Positions 50,447-61,016 of a stretch of DNA of 64,000 nucleotides are shown piece by piece (the first letter of the stretch is position 1; every line of letters starts with the position of its first letter). Made by a program: the position numbers and the translations under genes. Below the pieces are notes generated by a model. It had not been told where the DNA came from and did no database searches. It saw nothing but the letters and a program-made list of their open reading frames with translations. Source of the DNA: AP-15 sp963814805 (GTDB lineage: Bacteria > Pseudomonadota > Alphaproteobacteria > ATCC43930 > CGMCC-115725); NCBI GenBank assembly GCA_963814805.1, contig CAWFER010000033.1:124001-188000 (forward strand), read 5' to 3'.

Positions 50447-50863
50447 GTGTCGCTGAAGAATTCGAGGACCGAGGAAAACCTCAAGGTCGCGTTTGCCGGC
50501 GAAAGCCAGGCCAATCGGCGTTATCTCTATTTCGCGCAGAAGGCGGATATCGAGGGTCACAGCGATGTCTCTGCGGTGTTCCGGTCGACCGCAGAGGGCG
50601 AGACCGGCCATGCGCACGGGCATTTGGAATACCTCGAAGAAGTCGGCGATCCGGTGACCGGGAAGCCGATCGGCCCGACAGCCGATAATCTGGCCGCGGC
50701 AGTGGCCGGCGAGACCCATGAATACACCGACATGTATCCGGGCATGGCCCGCACCGCGCGCGAGGAAGGGTTTGAGGAGATCGCAGAGTGGTTTGAGACC
50801 CTCGCCAAGGCCGAGAAGTCGCATGCGGGGCGTTTTCAGCGCGCGCTCGACCAACTCGCCTGA
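50447..50863 (+). CDS. Rubrerythrin-like diiron peroxidase
   Basis: 138 residues: a four-helix ferritin-like diiron domain with no C-terminal rubredoxin domain. Metal-binding Glu/His occur in AFAGESQANRRYLYF, EGETGHAHGHLEYL, AGETHEYTDMYP and AKAEKSHAGRF. It reduces hydrogen peroxide using reduced electron carriers. A GTG start follows TAGGGAGC. First gene of an operon with an Fe-S protein, DUF3501 and a TPR gene; the Irr-like site upstream fits iron-dependent control. Confidence 0.92.
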   Translation: MSLKNSRTEENLKVAFAGESQANRRYLYFAQKADIEGHSDVSAVFRSTAEGETGHAHGHLEYLEEVGDPVTGKPIGPTADNLAAAVAGETHEYTDMYPGMARTAREEGFEEIAEWFETLAKAEKSHAGRFQRALDQLA

Positions 50864-50965
50864 GCCAGAGGCCACGCGACAGCTGAATGGGGGTCGGGGC
50901 GAACGCTGCCTCACCCCTCGACCACCTTCCTGCCCTCGACCGCTCGGGGGCATCAGGGACATAAA

Positions 50966-52351
50966 ATGCGAGAAGGCAGCCTGGAGGCCCCGACCCGGCA
51001 CCCGATCCCTTGGGAGGATCCCGATTTTGCCGACCGGGCGAAAACCGAAGCAGAGATGCAGCGCGTCTTTGATATCTGCCATACCTGCCGGCGGTGCTTC
51101 AATTTGTGCGACGCGTTCCCTCGCCTGTTTGACCTGATCGACAGCTCTCAGAGCGGCGAGGTCGATGGCGTGGCCTCGGCCGACTACCACAAGGTCGCCG
51201 ATGCCTGCACCCTGTGCGACATGTGCTTTATGAGCAAATGCCCCTACGTGCCGCCGCATGAATTCGATGTCGACTTCCCGCATCTGATGCTGCGCCACCG
51301 GGCGGTGGAGCTCGCGGAGCGGCAGATACCCTGGCGGCAGCGCCAGCTGGTCGAGACCGACCGCAATGGGCGGGTGGCGGGTGCGGTGGCGCCGCTGGCC
51401 AATTGGGCCGCCGACCGGCACAACCGGCTGACCCGGCCGCTCATGGAAAAGACAGCCGGGATCGACCGCCGGGCGGCATTGCCGGCCTATCATGGACGGA
51501 CTTTCGTCATGCGCGCCAAAAAGGCCGCACCGCCGGTCAGCCGCTCGACCCCGGCCGCCGGACGCAAGGCGGTGCTCTACGCCACCTGCTTTGTCAATTA
51601 CAACAATCCGGGGATCGGCGAAGCTGCCCGCGCGGTGCTGGCGAAGAACGGGGTCGAGACCGAGGTGCTCTATCCGCGCTGCTGCGGCATGCCGCAGCTC
51701 GAACAGGGCGACCTCGCCGCGGTCGCAGCCTCGGCGCACAAGGTCGCGACATCGCTCGGACCCTGGATCGAGCAGGGCTACGACATCATTGCACTGGTCC
51801 CGTCCTGCGCGCTGATGCTCAAATTTGAATGGCCGCTGATCGCACCCGACGATCCGGCGGTCAAAACGCTCGCCGCCGCGACCTTCGACATCAGCGAGTA
51901 CATCATCGACATCGCCCGCAAGGAGGGGCTCGCCGCGGGCATGAGGCCGCTCGACGGCGATGTGACGGTGCATCTCGCCTGTCATGCGCGCGCCCAGAAT
52001 ATGGGGCAAAAGGCGGCGGAAATGCTGCGGCTGCTGCCCGACGCCAAAGTCGCCGTCATCGAACGGTGCTCGGGCCATGGCGGCGCGTGGGGCGTGCTCA
52101 AGGAGAATTTCGAGACGGCGCTCAAGGTCGGCAAGGCGGTCGCCCGCCAGGCCTTGAGGAATGGGTCGCGGTTCGTCGCCTCCGAATGCCCGCTTGCCGG
52201 CATGCACATCGTTCAGGGGATGGAAATTGAAGCCGCAGCCCAGGGCGAAGCCAAAGCGCCGGAACCGCGCCAACTGCACCCGATCGAACTGATCGCCCGC
52301 GCCTACGGCGTCGCCGGGGCGTGGTCCGGCCTAGATGCAAGGAGCCGATGA
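50966..52351 (+). CDS. Fe-S protein with two 4Fe-4S clusters and CCG domains
   Basis: A 461-residue heterodisulfide-reductase/GlpC-like protein. The N-terminal ferredoxin part has ICHTCRRCFNLC and CTLCDMCFMSKCP (eight cluster cysteines including the following Pro-flanked ones). Two cysteine-rich CCG-like segments follow: RCCGMPQLEQGDLAA with CFVNYNNPG, and HLACHARAQNMG with RCSGHGGAWGVL. It probably passes electrons to rubrerythrin. The stop overlaps the DUF3501 start by four bases. The pairing with rubrerythrin and DUF3501 is widespread. Confidence 0.88.
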   Translation: MREGSLEAPTRHPIPWEDPDFADRAKTEAEMQRVFDICHTCRRCFNLCDAFPRLFDLIDSSQSGEVDGVASADYHKVADACTLCDMCFMSKCPYVPPHEFDVDFPHLMLRHRAVELAERQIPWRQRQLVETDRNGRVAGAVAPLANWAADRHNRLTRPLMEKTAGIDRRAALPAYHGRTFVMRAKKAAPPVSRSTPAAGRKAVLYATCFVNYNNPGIGEAARAVLAKNGVETEVLYPRCCGMPQLEQGDLAAVAASAHKVATSLGPWIEQGYDIIALVPSCALMLKFEWPLIAPDDPAVKTLAAATFDISEYIIDIARKEGLAAGMRPLDGDVTVHLACHARAQNMGQKAAEMLRLLPDAKVAVIERCSGHGGAWGVLKENFETALKVGKAVARQALRNGSRFVASECPLAGMHIVQGMEIEAAAQGEAKAPEPRQLHPIELIARAYGVAGAWSGLDARSR

Positions 52352-52953
52352 GCATGGTTATTTCCAAGCCGCGCCGCCGGCTGACCAGCGACGACATTCT
52401 GCCGCTCGCCGATTATCTGCCGGTGCGGCGCGAGCGCCGCCGGCAGCTCAGCGAGGTGAAACGACGGCGCCGGGTCGAAGTCGGCCCGTTCGCGACCTTC
52501 AATTTCGAGAATCTTGAGACGATGCGGCATCAGGTCCAAGAGATGCTGTACATCGAGAAGGGCGGCTCGGCCCAGCTCGCTGACGAGTTCGACGCCTACA
52601 ACCCACTGATCCCGCAAGGAAACGAGCTGGTCGCCACGGTCATGTTCGAGATCGACGACCCGGTGCGCCGCGCTGTGGCGCTGGCCCGTCTGGGCGGGAT
52701 CGAAGATCATGCGTTCATCGATATCGATGGCGTGCGGGTGCGGGGCGAGCCCGATCCGACGCGCGAGAACACCAACCCCGAAGGTAAGGCCTCAGCGGTC
52801 CAATTCCTCAAATTCGTGTTTCCGCCCGAAGCAATCGTGCGGTTCAAAACGCCGGGCGCGGCGATTGTTGTCGGCTTCAACCACCCGAATTATGCTCATC
52901 TGGCGGCGATCGCCGAGCCGGTGCGCGCGAGCTTGGCCGCAGATTTCGACTAG
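52348..52953 (+). CDS. DUF3501-family protein
   Basis: A 201-residue DUF3501 protein (MSMVISKPRRRLTSDDILPL) with RRVEVGPFATFNFENLETMR and VVGFNHPNYAHL, the family's conserved parts. It is nearly always next to rubrerythrin and the Fe-S protein, so it presumably works with them in peroxide or iron handling, but no activity is known. Start by overlap (ATGA). Confidence 0.88.
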   Translation: MSMVISKPRRRLTSDDILPLADYLPVRRERRRQLSEVKRRRRVEVGPFATFNFENLETMRHQVQEMLYIEKGGSAQLADEFDAYNPLIPQGNELVATVMFEIDDPVRRAVALARLGGIEDHAFIDIDGVRVRGEPDPTRENTNPEGKASAVQFLKFVFPPEAIVRFKTPGAAIVVGFNHPNYAHLAAIAEPVRASLAADFD

Positions 52954-52972
52954 GGCTGGACATGCCGGTGCG

Positions 52973-53623
52973 ATGAGCGGCGACAGATCTTTCGATAGCG
53001 CCGCCGAGCGCCAGGAATTTCTGCTCGGCGAAGCGCGCCGGGCATTCGGCGATGCGCACCCGCAGACCTTGACGGCGATGCTCGACCTCGCCGAAATCCT
53101 GTGGGCGCAGGGCCGGCTGATCGCCGCGCGCAAGCTCGAAGTAGAGGTTGTCGCCGGCCGCCGCAAGCTCCTCGGCGAAGACCATGCCGACACCCTGAAG
53201 GCGATCGGCAAATTGGCGGTGACGATGGCCGCGCAGGGCGAATTGGCCGAGGCGCGACGGCTGCAGGAACAGGTCATCGCCGGCATGCGCGCGCTCGACG
53301 GCGAAACCGGCCGCGACACCTTGCGGGCGATCAACAATCTCGCCGGGACCATCGCCGCCGAGGGCGATCTCGCCGCCGCCCGCGAGCTGTTGCAATCGGT
53401 GATTTCGACGTTGACCCGCGAGCATGGCGAGCTGCACCCCGACAATCTCGCGGCGATGGGCAATCTGGCGGCGATCCTGTGGCAGGAAGGCGATCGGGCC
53501 GAGGCTTATGAATTGCAGCGCCAGGTCGTCGAGCTGCATCGGCGAGTCCACGGCGACAATGACCGGGCGACCTTGATCGCAGCGGCGATGCTCGAAACCA
53601 TGGAGCGCGCCACCGACTTTTAG
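52973..53623 (+). CDS. TPR-repeat protein (kinesin-light-chain-like repeats)
   Basis: 216 residues beginning MSGDRSFDSAAERQEF with about four 42-residue TPR_10/12 repeats (pattern A..L...G....TL.AM..LA.IL..QG.L..A..L). No catalytic motif. It is 19 bases after DUF3501 on the same strand and probably belongs to that operon as a scaffold, though such repeats are common and the link is by position only. Confidence 0.82.
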   Translation: MSGDRSFDSAAERQEFLLGEARRAFGDAHPQTLTAMLDLAEILWAQGRLIAARKLEVEVVAGRRKLLGEDHADTLKAIGKLAVTMAAQGELAEARRLQEQVIAGMRALDGETGRDTLRAINNLAGTIAAEGDLAAARELLQSVISTLTREHGELHPDNLAAMGNLAAILWQEGDRAEAYELQRQVVELHRRVHGDNDRATLIAAAMLETMERATDF

Positions 53624-53657
53624 CCGCCCCTTGCGGGCTGAGGGCGGCGCTGAGTTC

Positions 53658-54671
53658 TTAACGCGCAATGCGGATCACGAGTTTGCCGACGCGCCGGCCG
53701 GCGACGAGGTGGGCGAAGGCATGCCGGGCGCTGTCGAGCCCATCAAAGATTCGGCCGATCACCGGCGCGACCCCGCGAGCGGCGACGAACGCCACATAGC
53801 GCTCGAGTTCGGCGCGGCTGGCGACAAAGATGCCGTGGAGGCGGATCCGGCGGGTCAGGACCTGCGCCAAGTCGGGCGACCGGCCGCCTTCGGCAGCGAC
53901 GCCGAGCAGCGCCACCAGGCCGCCGTCGCGCACCGCCCGGACCGACTGGTCAAGGGTCGCTGCGCCGCCGATGTCGAGGGCGACGTCGACGCCGCCCTGG
54001 CTCCACTCGCGGACCCGCTCGGCCCATCCTTCGTTGCGGTAATTCACCGTCAGATCGGCGCCAAGCGTCGCGGCCTGCGCGAGCTTCTGCTCCGAGGACG
54101 AGGTTATCGCGACATCCGCCCCGAACGCCTTGGCGATGCCGAGCCCCATCATGCTGAGACCGCCCGCGCCCGACAGCAGCACGCGGCTGCCGCGACCGAT
54201 CTGCGCCTGCGTCACCAGCGCGTTCCAGGCCGCCAGGCCAGCGACCGGTAGGCAGGCGGCGTGCTCAAACGACAGGCTCTGCGGGATCGGGACCACCGCG
54301 CCGATCGGCAACACGCGCTCCTCGCACAGCACGCCTTGGGCCGGTCCGCCGAGAGTCGTCAGCCGCATCTGCGGCAGCAGCGGCCCATCCAGCCAGTCTG
54401 GGATCATGTGGGTGCAGACCCGGTCGCCGGGCGCGAGGCCGCCGCAATCGCGGCCTGCCTCGACGATGACGCCGGCGCCGTCGCTGCACGGGATTAGCGG
54501 CAGCGGCAAATCAGGACCATAGACGCCGCGGATTACCAGCAGGTCGCGACGGTTCAGCGACACCGCATCGAAGGCGACCCGCACCATTCCGGCGCCGGGC
54601 GGCTCGGAAACAAGTTCTTCGCAGCGCAGATTGCCGACCCCGAACCGGGCGAGGCGCACCGCCAGCGGCAT
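53658..54671 (-). CDS. MDR-family (zinc-type) oxidoreductase, possible trans-acting enoyl reductase
   Basis: 337 residues of the medium-chain dehydrogenase/reductase superfamily. GVYGPDLPLPLIPCSDGAGV and GDRVCTHM start the catalytic domain; LLSGAGGLSMMGLGIAKAFG is the NAD(P)-binding motif. Typical catalytic zinc ligands are not evident, as in quinone and enoyl reductases of this group. Its ATG overlaps the polyketide synthase stop by one base (TGATG). The synthase has no ER domain, so this may supply that step, or act on the released product. Confidence 0.85.
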   Translation of the reverse strand: MPLAVRLARFGVGNLRCEELVSEPPGAGMVRVAFDAVSLNRRDLLVIRGVYGPDLPLPLIPCSDGAGVIVEAGRDCGGLAPGDRVCTHMIPDWLDGPLLPQMRLTTLGGPAQGVLCEERVLPIGAVVPIPQSLSFEHAACLPVAGLAAWNALVTQAQIGRGSRVLLSGAGGLSMMGLGIAKAFGADVAITSSSEQKLAQAATLGADLTVNYRNEGWAERVREWSQGGVDVALDIGGAATLDQSVRAVRDGGLVALLGVAAEGGRSPDLAQVLTRRIRLHGIFVASRAELERYVAFVAARGVAPVIGRIFDGLDSARHAFAHLVAGRRVGKLVIRIAR

Positions 54672-57600
54672 CAGTCGAACCGGCTCGTCAGCTCTCGGTC
54701 GATCACCCGGAGCAAAAAACGATCGTCGTCGACGACGATGAAATGCTCGCTGTCGAGCGTGAACAGCTGAAAGCGCTTTTTGGTGAAGCGGCCCCAGGAG
54801 CGGGCGTTGTCGGCGGAGACATAGCCGTCATGGATGCCGGTCAGGCAGGTGATCGGCACATCCCAGGGCGGTTGCGGGGTATAGCGATAATCAGACGCCA
54901 TCTCGAATTCGGCGCGGATCGCGGGCAGGATCAGGCGGCGCAGCTCGGGGTCCTGCACCAGACTCTCGGTGGCGAGCACGTTGAACCGGCGGATCGCTTC
55001 GACAAAAACCGCGTCGGGCTGGCGATAAATCGGTTCGAACAAATTGTACTCCGGCAGCTTCAGCAGCCGTTCGAGCAGGTCGGTCTCGAATTCCTGATGC
55101 CGCTGCAGTTCGTCGGGCGGACGCGCGCCCGACACAAAGATGTGGATCGGCGCGAGGCCGTGCTCGCCGATCAGCTTGCGCACGGTTTCGAACAGAGTCA
55201 GCGCGCCGAGGCAGTGCCCATAAACCGCAAACGGCTTGTCGAGGAGCGGGAGCAGCTCGGGCGCCAACTGTTGCAGCAGGGTTTCGATTTCGCGGATCGG
55301 CGCTTCGTCGATCCGGGTCTGACGCCCCGGCGGCTCGATCGCAACCAGCTCGATGCCCGGGGCGAGCCGGTCGGCCCAGGGCCGGAAGGTTGCCGCCCCG
55401 CCGCCGGCAAACGGGAAAGCGAATAGCCTGACCGTTGCCTTCGGATTTGGCCGATGAATGACCAGCCAGCGATTGCCGATGATTTGCGCGGTCGAACCCT
55501 TGCCGGCCTCGACCTCGCCCGATCGCGCCACGGCTTCGGGGTAAAGCTCGTCGGCCAGCTGCCTGACGCTCGGCCCTTTCAGCAGGATCGCAGTCGGCAG
55601 CGCTCGGTCGAGCGCCCGGCGCAAGCGATTGGCGAGGGTCACCGCGAGCAGCGAATCGAGGCCGAGCTCATGGAGCGGCCGGGTGATGTCGATCGCGCCG
55701 TCGAGGCCAAGCACCTGCGCCGCATGCATGGCGATCGCATCTTCGGCCTGCTGGCGCGCGTCGCCCGGGGCGCCGCCGCTCGCGGCAGGCGTCGCCGCCG
55801 GGGCCAGCTCTCGATAGAGCGCCGGGACCTTGGCGAACTGGCTGAGAAAGTCGGGCCAGCTGGTATCGCTCGCCACCACCTGCGCCGGGCCGTCGCGCAG
55901 ATGAGCGAGCAGAATTTTGAGACAAGTCCGGGCTGGCAAAGCGGCGGTCCCGCGCTGCTTCCACAGGGCCGCGGCAACCTTGCCCCAACGCCCCGTATCC
56001 TCCCACGGTCCCCAGTTGAACACGGTCGCCGGCAATCCCAGGCCGCGCCGATAGACCGCCAGCGCATCGAGAAAGCTGTTGGCCGCGCTGTAAGCGCCCT
56101 GGCCGGCGGCGCCCCACAGGCTGAGCACGCTCGAAAACAGCACGAAAAAATCGAGGTCGAGCCGCATCGTCGCCTGGTGCAGGCGCCACGCGCCGGCGAG
56201 CTTCGGGCGCAGCACGCGCTCGAACAGATCCCAGCCGGCATTGGCGAGAAGGGCATCCTCGAACACGGCGGCCGCATGGATCACCCCCTTCAGCGGCGGC
56301 ATCGCCGCACTGATCCGAGCGACGGCGGCGGCGACGGCGGCCTCGTCGGCGACATCCACCGGGATCAACAGGATTTGGGCCTGCTGCCGCAGCCTTTCGA
56401 TCGCGGCGGCGTCGGATGGGTCGGGCTCGTGGCGAGCGCTCAACACGAGGCGCCTTGCGCCGGCGTCGATCAGCGCCCCGGCGGTTTGGAGCCCGAGCCG
56501 GCCCAACCCGCCGACGATCCAATAGCTCGCCTCGGCGGATAATGTGGGCAAAGGACTGTTCCCGCTCGCCAGACGGATGAGCCGAGGAGCAAGCCGCCTG
56601 CCGGTGCGGCAGACGATCTGGTCTTCGCCGTCCCCGGCCTGCAATTCGCCGAGCAGCAGGTCGGCGGCACGCTGCGGCGCCGCCTCGGCCGGCAGATCGA
56701 TCAACCCGCCCCACATCTCCGGATATTCAAGCGCAAAGCTGCGGCCCAGGCCCCAGAGCGGGGCTTGCGCCGGCGCGTTCTCCGCGCCCTGCGTTGCGAG
56801 CCACAGAAGCGGCGGCTGGCGAAACCGATCGCGCGCCCGATCGAGCACCTTGGTCAGATCGAGGCAGCCGCCGCAGACGAGCGCACCGGTCCGGGACATG
56901 GCGGCCGAGCCGCCGGGATCGGTCGGCCGGACATCGAGCGCCCGCAGATAGACGAGGCCGATCGGGCATTGCGGCGCCTCGTCGAGGATGTCGTTGGCGA
57001 TGCCCAGCTCCGCGTTCAGCACCACCGTGCTGGCGCCCTGACCGGCCAGCAGATTCGCGAGGCGCTCGCCCACTCCGTTTTGATCTGCAAAAATATACCA
57101 ATGCCGCCGCGGCAGCGCGGCAGGCGCCGGATCGGGCAGTTCCCGCCAGGCGAGCGTGTAGAGCAGCCGCTCGAAGCCCGGTTCCTCAGCCGCGGCGGAT
57201 ATCTCGCCGACAATCTGGCGCACGGTCAGTCCGCGCAGCACCGCTACGGGACCGCCGTCCTGAGCGTAAACGCGAATGTCGAGCTTCAGCCGGCCTTCAT
57301 CCGCCTCGCGCTCGACGGCGATCGCGTGAACCCAGCCGCGCTCGACCCCCACTCGGTAAAAATGGCAGGACTCGATCGTGCTCGGGACATAGACGCCATC
57401 CGCCGCGGAGGGTTCGCCGTCGAATGACCCATAGCGCCGGACCAGCGCCGGGTAGAGGTGTAGGCAGGCGTCGAGAAACGCCGGATGGAGCTGGTAGCCG
57501 GCGGTTTCGAGCCCGGCCGGCAAGGCGACTTCGGCAAAAGCCTGGTCGCCGTCCTGCCACAACCGGCGGATGCCGCGAAAAGCGGGGCCGTAGGACAGGC

Positions 57601-60600
57601 CGGCCCGATCGAGAAATCGATAGAACCGATCGGCCGGGATCTCGCGTCCGGCGCGCATCATCTGTGTAGCTAAGGGCGGGACCGTTGGCGGCGCACCGTC
57701 ATGCACCCTGCCGCTGGCATTGAGACGCCAGGGATCGTCGGCCTCGAGCCCAATGCTTTGCAGCCGGAAGAACCCGCTCCCGGCTGCGCTGTCCAGCAAC
57801 GTCTGGGTCCATACCGGGCGATCCGATGGGATCGTCAGGGCGCGCTCGTAGACGAAATCCTCGATCACCAGCTGCGCCAGGCCGACGACTGCGCGCCGCC
57901 GTCATCGCCAAGTCGAGGATCGCCGCGGCGGGCAGCACCGCGCGGCCGGAAACCCGATGGTCGCCGAGAAACTCGAACCGATCGAGGCCGAGCAACGCTT
58001 CGAAGCTCAGTCCCTCCCCGCCCAGCTGCTCGCCCAGCAGCGGATGCGGCGCCTCGGAACTGGGCGGCGCGGCGTTCCCACCTGCCGGCGGCGCGGCGCG
58101 ATAGGGCTCGATCCAGAACCGTTCGTGCTCGAACGGGTAGGTCGGCAGACCGACGCGCCGACCGCCGCCCAGCTCGACCCCTTGCCAGCGGATCGCGCGG
58201 CCCTGCCGATAGAGGGCAGCCAGCGCCGTGAAGATGCTGGGCCAATCCTCGCCCGCTTCGGTCAGCGAACAAAGCCAGGCAGGATCGCGGTCGGCAGCCG
58301 CGCGCGCAACGCACCGGCGGCCGAGGCTGACGAGGGTCGCGCCGGGGCCGATTTCGAGAAAGGTATCCGCGGTCGACGCCGCTCTTTCGATCGCCTGACG
58401 AAAGCGAACCGGATGGCGGATCTGGTCGCGCCAGTAGCCGGCGTCGGGCGCTCCGGCCATCTCCTCAGCCGTCAAGGTCGAGATCCAGCGGATATTCGAC
58501 GGCCCGCACTCGACCGCGGCGGCGATCGCGGCGAACCGGTCGAGCATCGGCTCCATCAGCGGCGAGTGAAAGGCGTGCGAGGTCTTCAGCGGGGTTGCCG
58601 GCAGCCCGCGCCGACGGCATCGTTCGACCAGTGCGGCGACCGCCTCGCGACTGCCGGAAACCACGGTGCGATCGGGCGCGTTCTCGGCGGCGATCGCGAT
58701 CCGGTCGCCAGGCTCGGGCCAGAGCGCGCGAACCTCCTTGAAACCGGCGCCGATCGAGGCCATCGCACCGCGCTCAGGCAGATTCTGCATCAATCGGGCG
58801 CGCCCCGCCACCAGCCGGGCCGCCGCCTCGACCGAACATGCCCCGGCCGCCGCCGCCGCCGCAAACTCGCCGATACTGTGGCCGATGACCGTGTCGGGCG
58901 TCACTCCCCAGGCGCGCCACAGCTCGGTCAACGCGATCTGCACACAGAACAGCGCCGGCTGGGCGTAAAGGGTGCGCGTCAGGCGGACCTCGTCATCGCC
59001 GAAGAGAGCGTCGCGCAGAGCAATCCCCTCGGCCTCGAACAATCCGCAGCAGCGATCGAGCGCGCGGCGGAAATTCGGCTCGGCGCGATATAGCCCCTCC
59101 CCCATGCGCGGGTACTGAGCCCCCTGCCCCGAGAACAGGAATGCGATCTCTCCCGGCTTCTTGTCGACGCGGCTTTGTCCATTGGCCGCAAAGCGGCCGA
59201 GCGCTTCGGCTAATTCGGCGCGATCGGCGCCCATTGCGCAACAGCGCTGGTCGAAATGATGGCGTCCGCAATTGGCGGTAAAGCACAGATCGCCAAGCTC
59301 GGGCGGATCCGGAACGGCGAGCGCCGCGCGGTAACCGGTGACTTGCGCGGCCAGCGCAGTTTCGGTTCTGGCCGACATGGCCAAGACGAAAAACGATCGC
59401 TCGCCGAGGGGGCGCGGCGCCGCAGGCGGCGCCTCTTCGAGCACGACAAAGGCGTTGGTGCCGCCCATGCCCACCGAATTGACCGCGGCCCGACGCGGCC
59501 CCGCGCCGCCGGCGAACGGCAATATCCGGGTGTTGACAAAGAACGGCGATGATTCGAACCGAATGCGCGGATTGGGCCTGACGTAGTGCAGGCTCGGCGG
59601 GATCAGCCGGTGGTGCAAAACCAGCGCCGCCTTGATCAGCCCGGCGAGCCCGGCGCACTGCTCGAGGTGTCCGATATTCGATTTGACCGAGCCGATCGCG
59701 CAAAATTGGGGGCGCGGGGGCGCGGTGCGGAAGGCCCGCGTCAACGCCTGGATTTCGAGCGGATCGCCGATGGTCGTTGCGGTGCCGTGGCACTCGACAT
59801 AGCCGATACTGGCGGGCGCGACATCGGCCAACGCCATCGCCGCGGTCATCGCCCGGGCCTGGGCCGAAGCGGCCGAGGCCGTATAGTTGATCTTGCGTGC
59901 GCCGTCATTGGTGACCGCGGAGCCTTTGATCGACGCGTAGATCCGGTCGCCATCGGCCAGCGCCGCCGCCAGCGGCTTCAGCACGACGGCTGCAACCCCG
60001 CTGCCGAACAAGGTGCCGGCGCCCGCGGCGTCAAAGGCGCGGCAATGGCCGTCGGGCGAATAGATGTCGCCGGGCTCGGCAAGATAGCCGCTGATTTGTG
60101 GCGCGCGGACTACCGAGGCGCCGGCCAACGCCATGTCGATTTCGCCGTCGAGCAACGCCCGGCAGGCCAGGTGAACCGCCACCAGCGAGGTTGAGCACGC
60201 TGTCTGCACATTGACCGCGGGCCCAGTCAGGTCGAGCTTGAACGCCACCCGCGAAGGCAGAAAATCCCGGTCGTTGCCGAGATGCCCGAGATCGCCGGTC
60301 TGACCGCGCAATTCGGGATGATCATGCCGCAGCGCATAGCTCGATACCAGCCCGCCGGCGCCGACATAGCTGCCCACCACGCCCTTGTCGCCCAGAGGGT
60401 CGTAGCCGGAATCCTCGAACGCCTCCCACGCGACCTCGAGAAACAGCCGCTGCTGCGGGTCCATCAGCCGCGCCTCGCGCGGCGCATAGCCGAAAAAAGC
60501 CGCGTCGAAGCCGTCGTGATCGGCGATAATCGGCGCGGCCTTGACGTAATGCGGATCGGCGACGAGGCGAGCCTCGATCCCGGCGGCCAGCAATTCTTCG

Positions 60601-60744
60601 TCCGAAAAACGGGTGATCGAATTCGACGCCGCCGACCAGGTTGCTCCAGAACGCCGCCGCATTCGAGGCGCCGGGAAACCGACAGGCGATGCCGATGATG
60701 GCGATGTCGCCACAGCGCGCGCCCGGCATCACGCGGCCCGGCAT
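54671..60744 (-). CDS. Type I polyketide synthase KS-AT-DH-KR-ACP-TE (two frameshifts)
   Basis: About 2024 residues. KS: Cys in VQTACSTSLVAVH (about 60197), His in ECHGTATTIGDP and SVKSNIGHLE. AT: GHSIGEFAAA (about 58880) and HAFHSPLM, the latter typical of malonyl-CoA. DH: HRVSGRAVLPAAAI (about 57950). KR: WIVGGLGRLGLQTA (about 56500) and YSAANSFLD. ACP: LGLDSLLAV (about 55655). TE: GHCLGA, Cys codon 55209-55211. No ER domain. The two breaks are a five-T run near 60612 and a lost base near 57893, both probably sequence errors. Starts at ATG 60744, which overlaps the carrier-protein stop (TGATG). One extension module, so a short reduced product is likely. Confidence 0.9.
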
Positions 60745-61016
60745 CACGCGAGGTCGATGAAATCCCGGTAGGCGCGGCACAAATCGCCGACCGTACGGAT
60801 CTCGGTGATCGCCACCGCTTCGAGAAACGGGTCGACCCGCCACACCCGTTCCAGTCTCGCCACCAGGGCGGCCAGGTCGAGCGACGCCAACCCGGTATCA
60901 ACGAGCAGGTCGTCGTCGTCGAATGCCGGTGCGGCGCCGCCGCCGCGCTCGACGATCTCGGCGATGGCGCGGTGAATGGTCCGCCGGATCTCGGCAGCAT
61001 TGGGCTTTGCGGTCAC
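60744..61016 (-). CDS. Free-standing acyl/peptidyl carrier protein
   Basis: 90 residues, GTG start overlapping the SDR stop (GTGA). A four-helix carrier pattern with DDLLVDTGLASLDLAALVAR. The attachment serine is in GLASL, where DSL is usual, so the Asp is replaced by Ala. TIHRAIAEIVERGGG precedes it. It probably accepts a starter acid from the adjacent AMP ligase and hands it to the KS. Confidence 0.82.
   Translation of the reverse strand: MTAKPNAAEIRRTIHRAIAEIVERGGGAAPAFDDDDLLVDTGLASLDLAALVARLERVWRVDPFLEAVAITEIRTVGDLCRAYRDFIDLA

Noticed and set aside
57699..57868. Reading the polyketide synthase as two separate proteins (breaking near 57.8 kb)
   Set aside because: The two frames overlap inside one DH domain and a single restored base joins them; a natural split there is unlikely.
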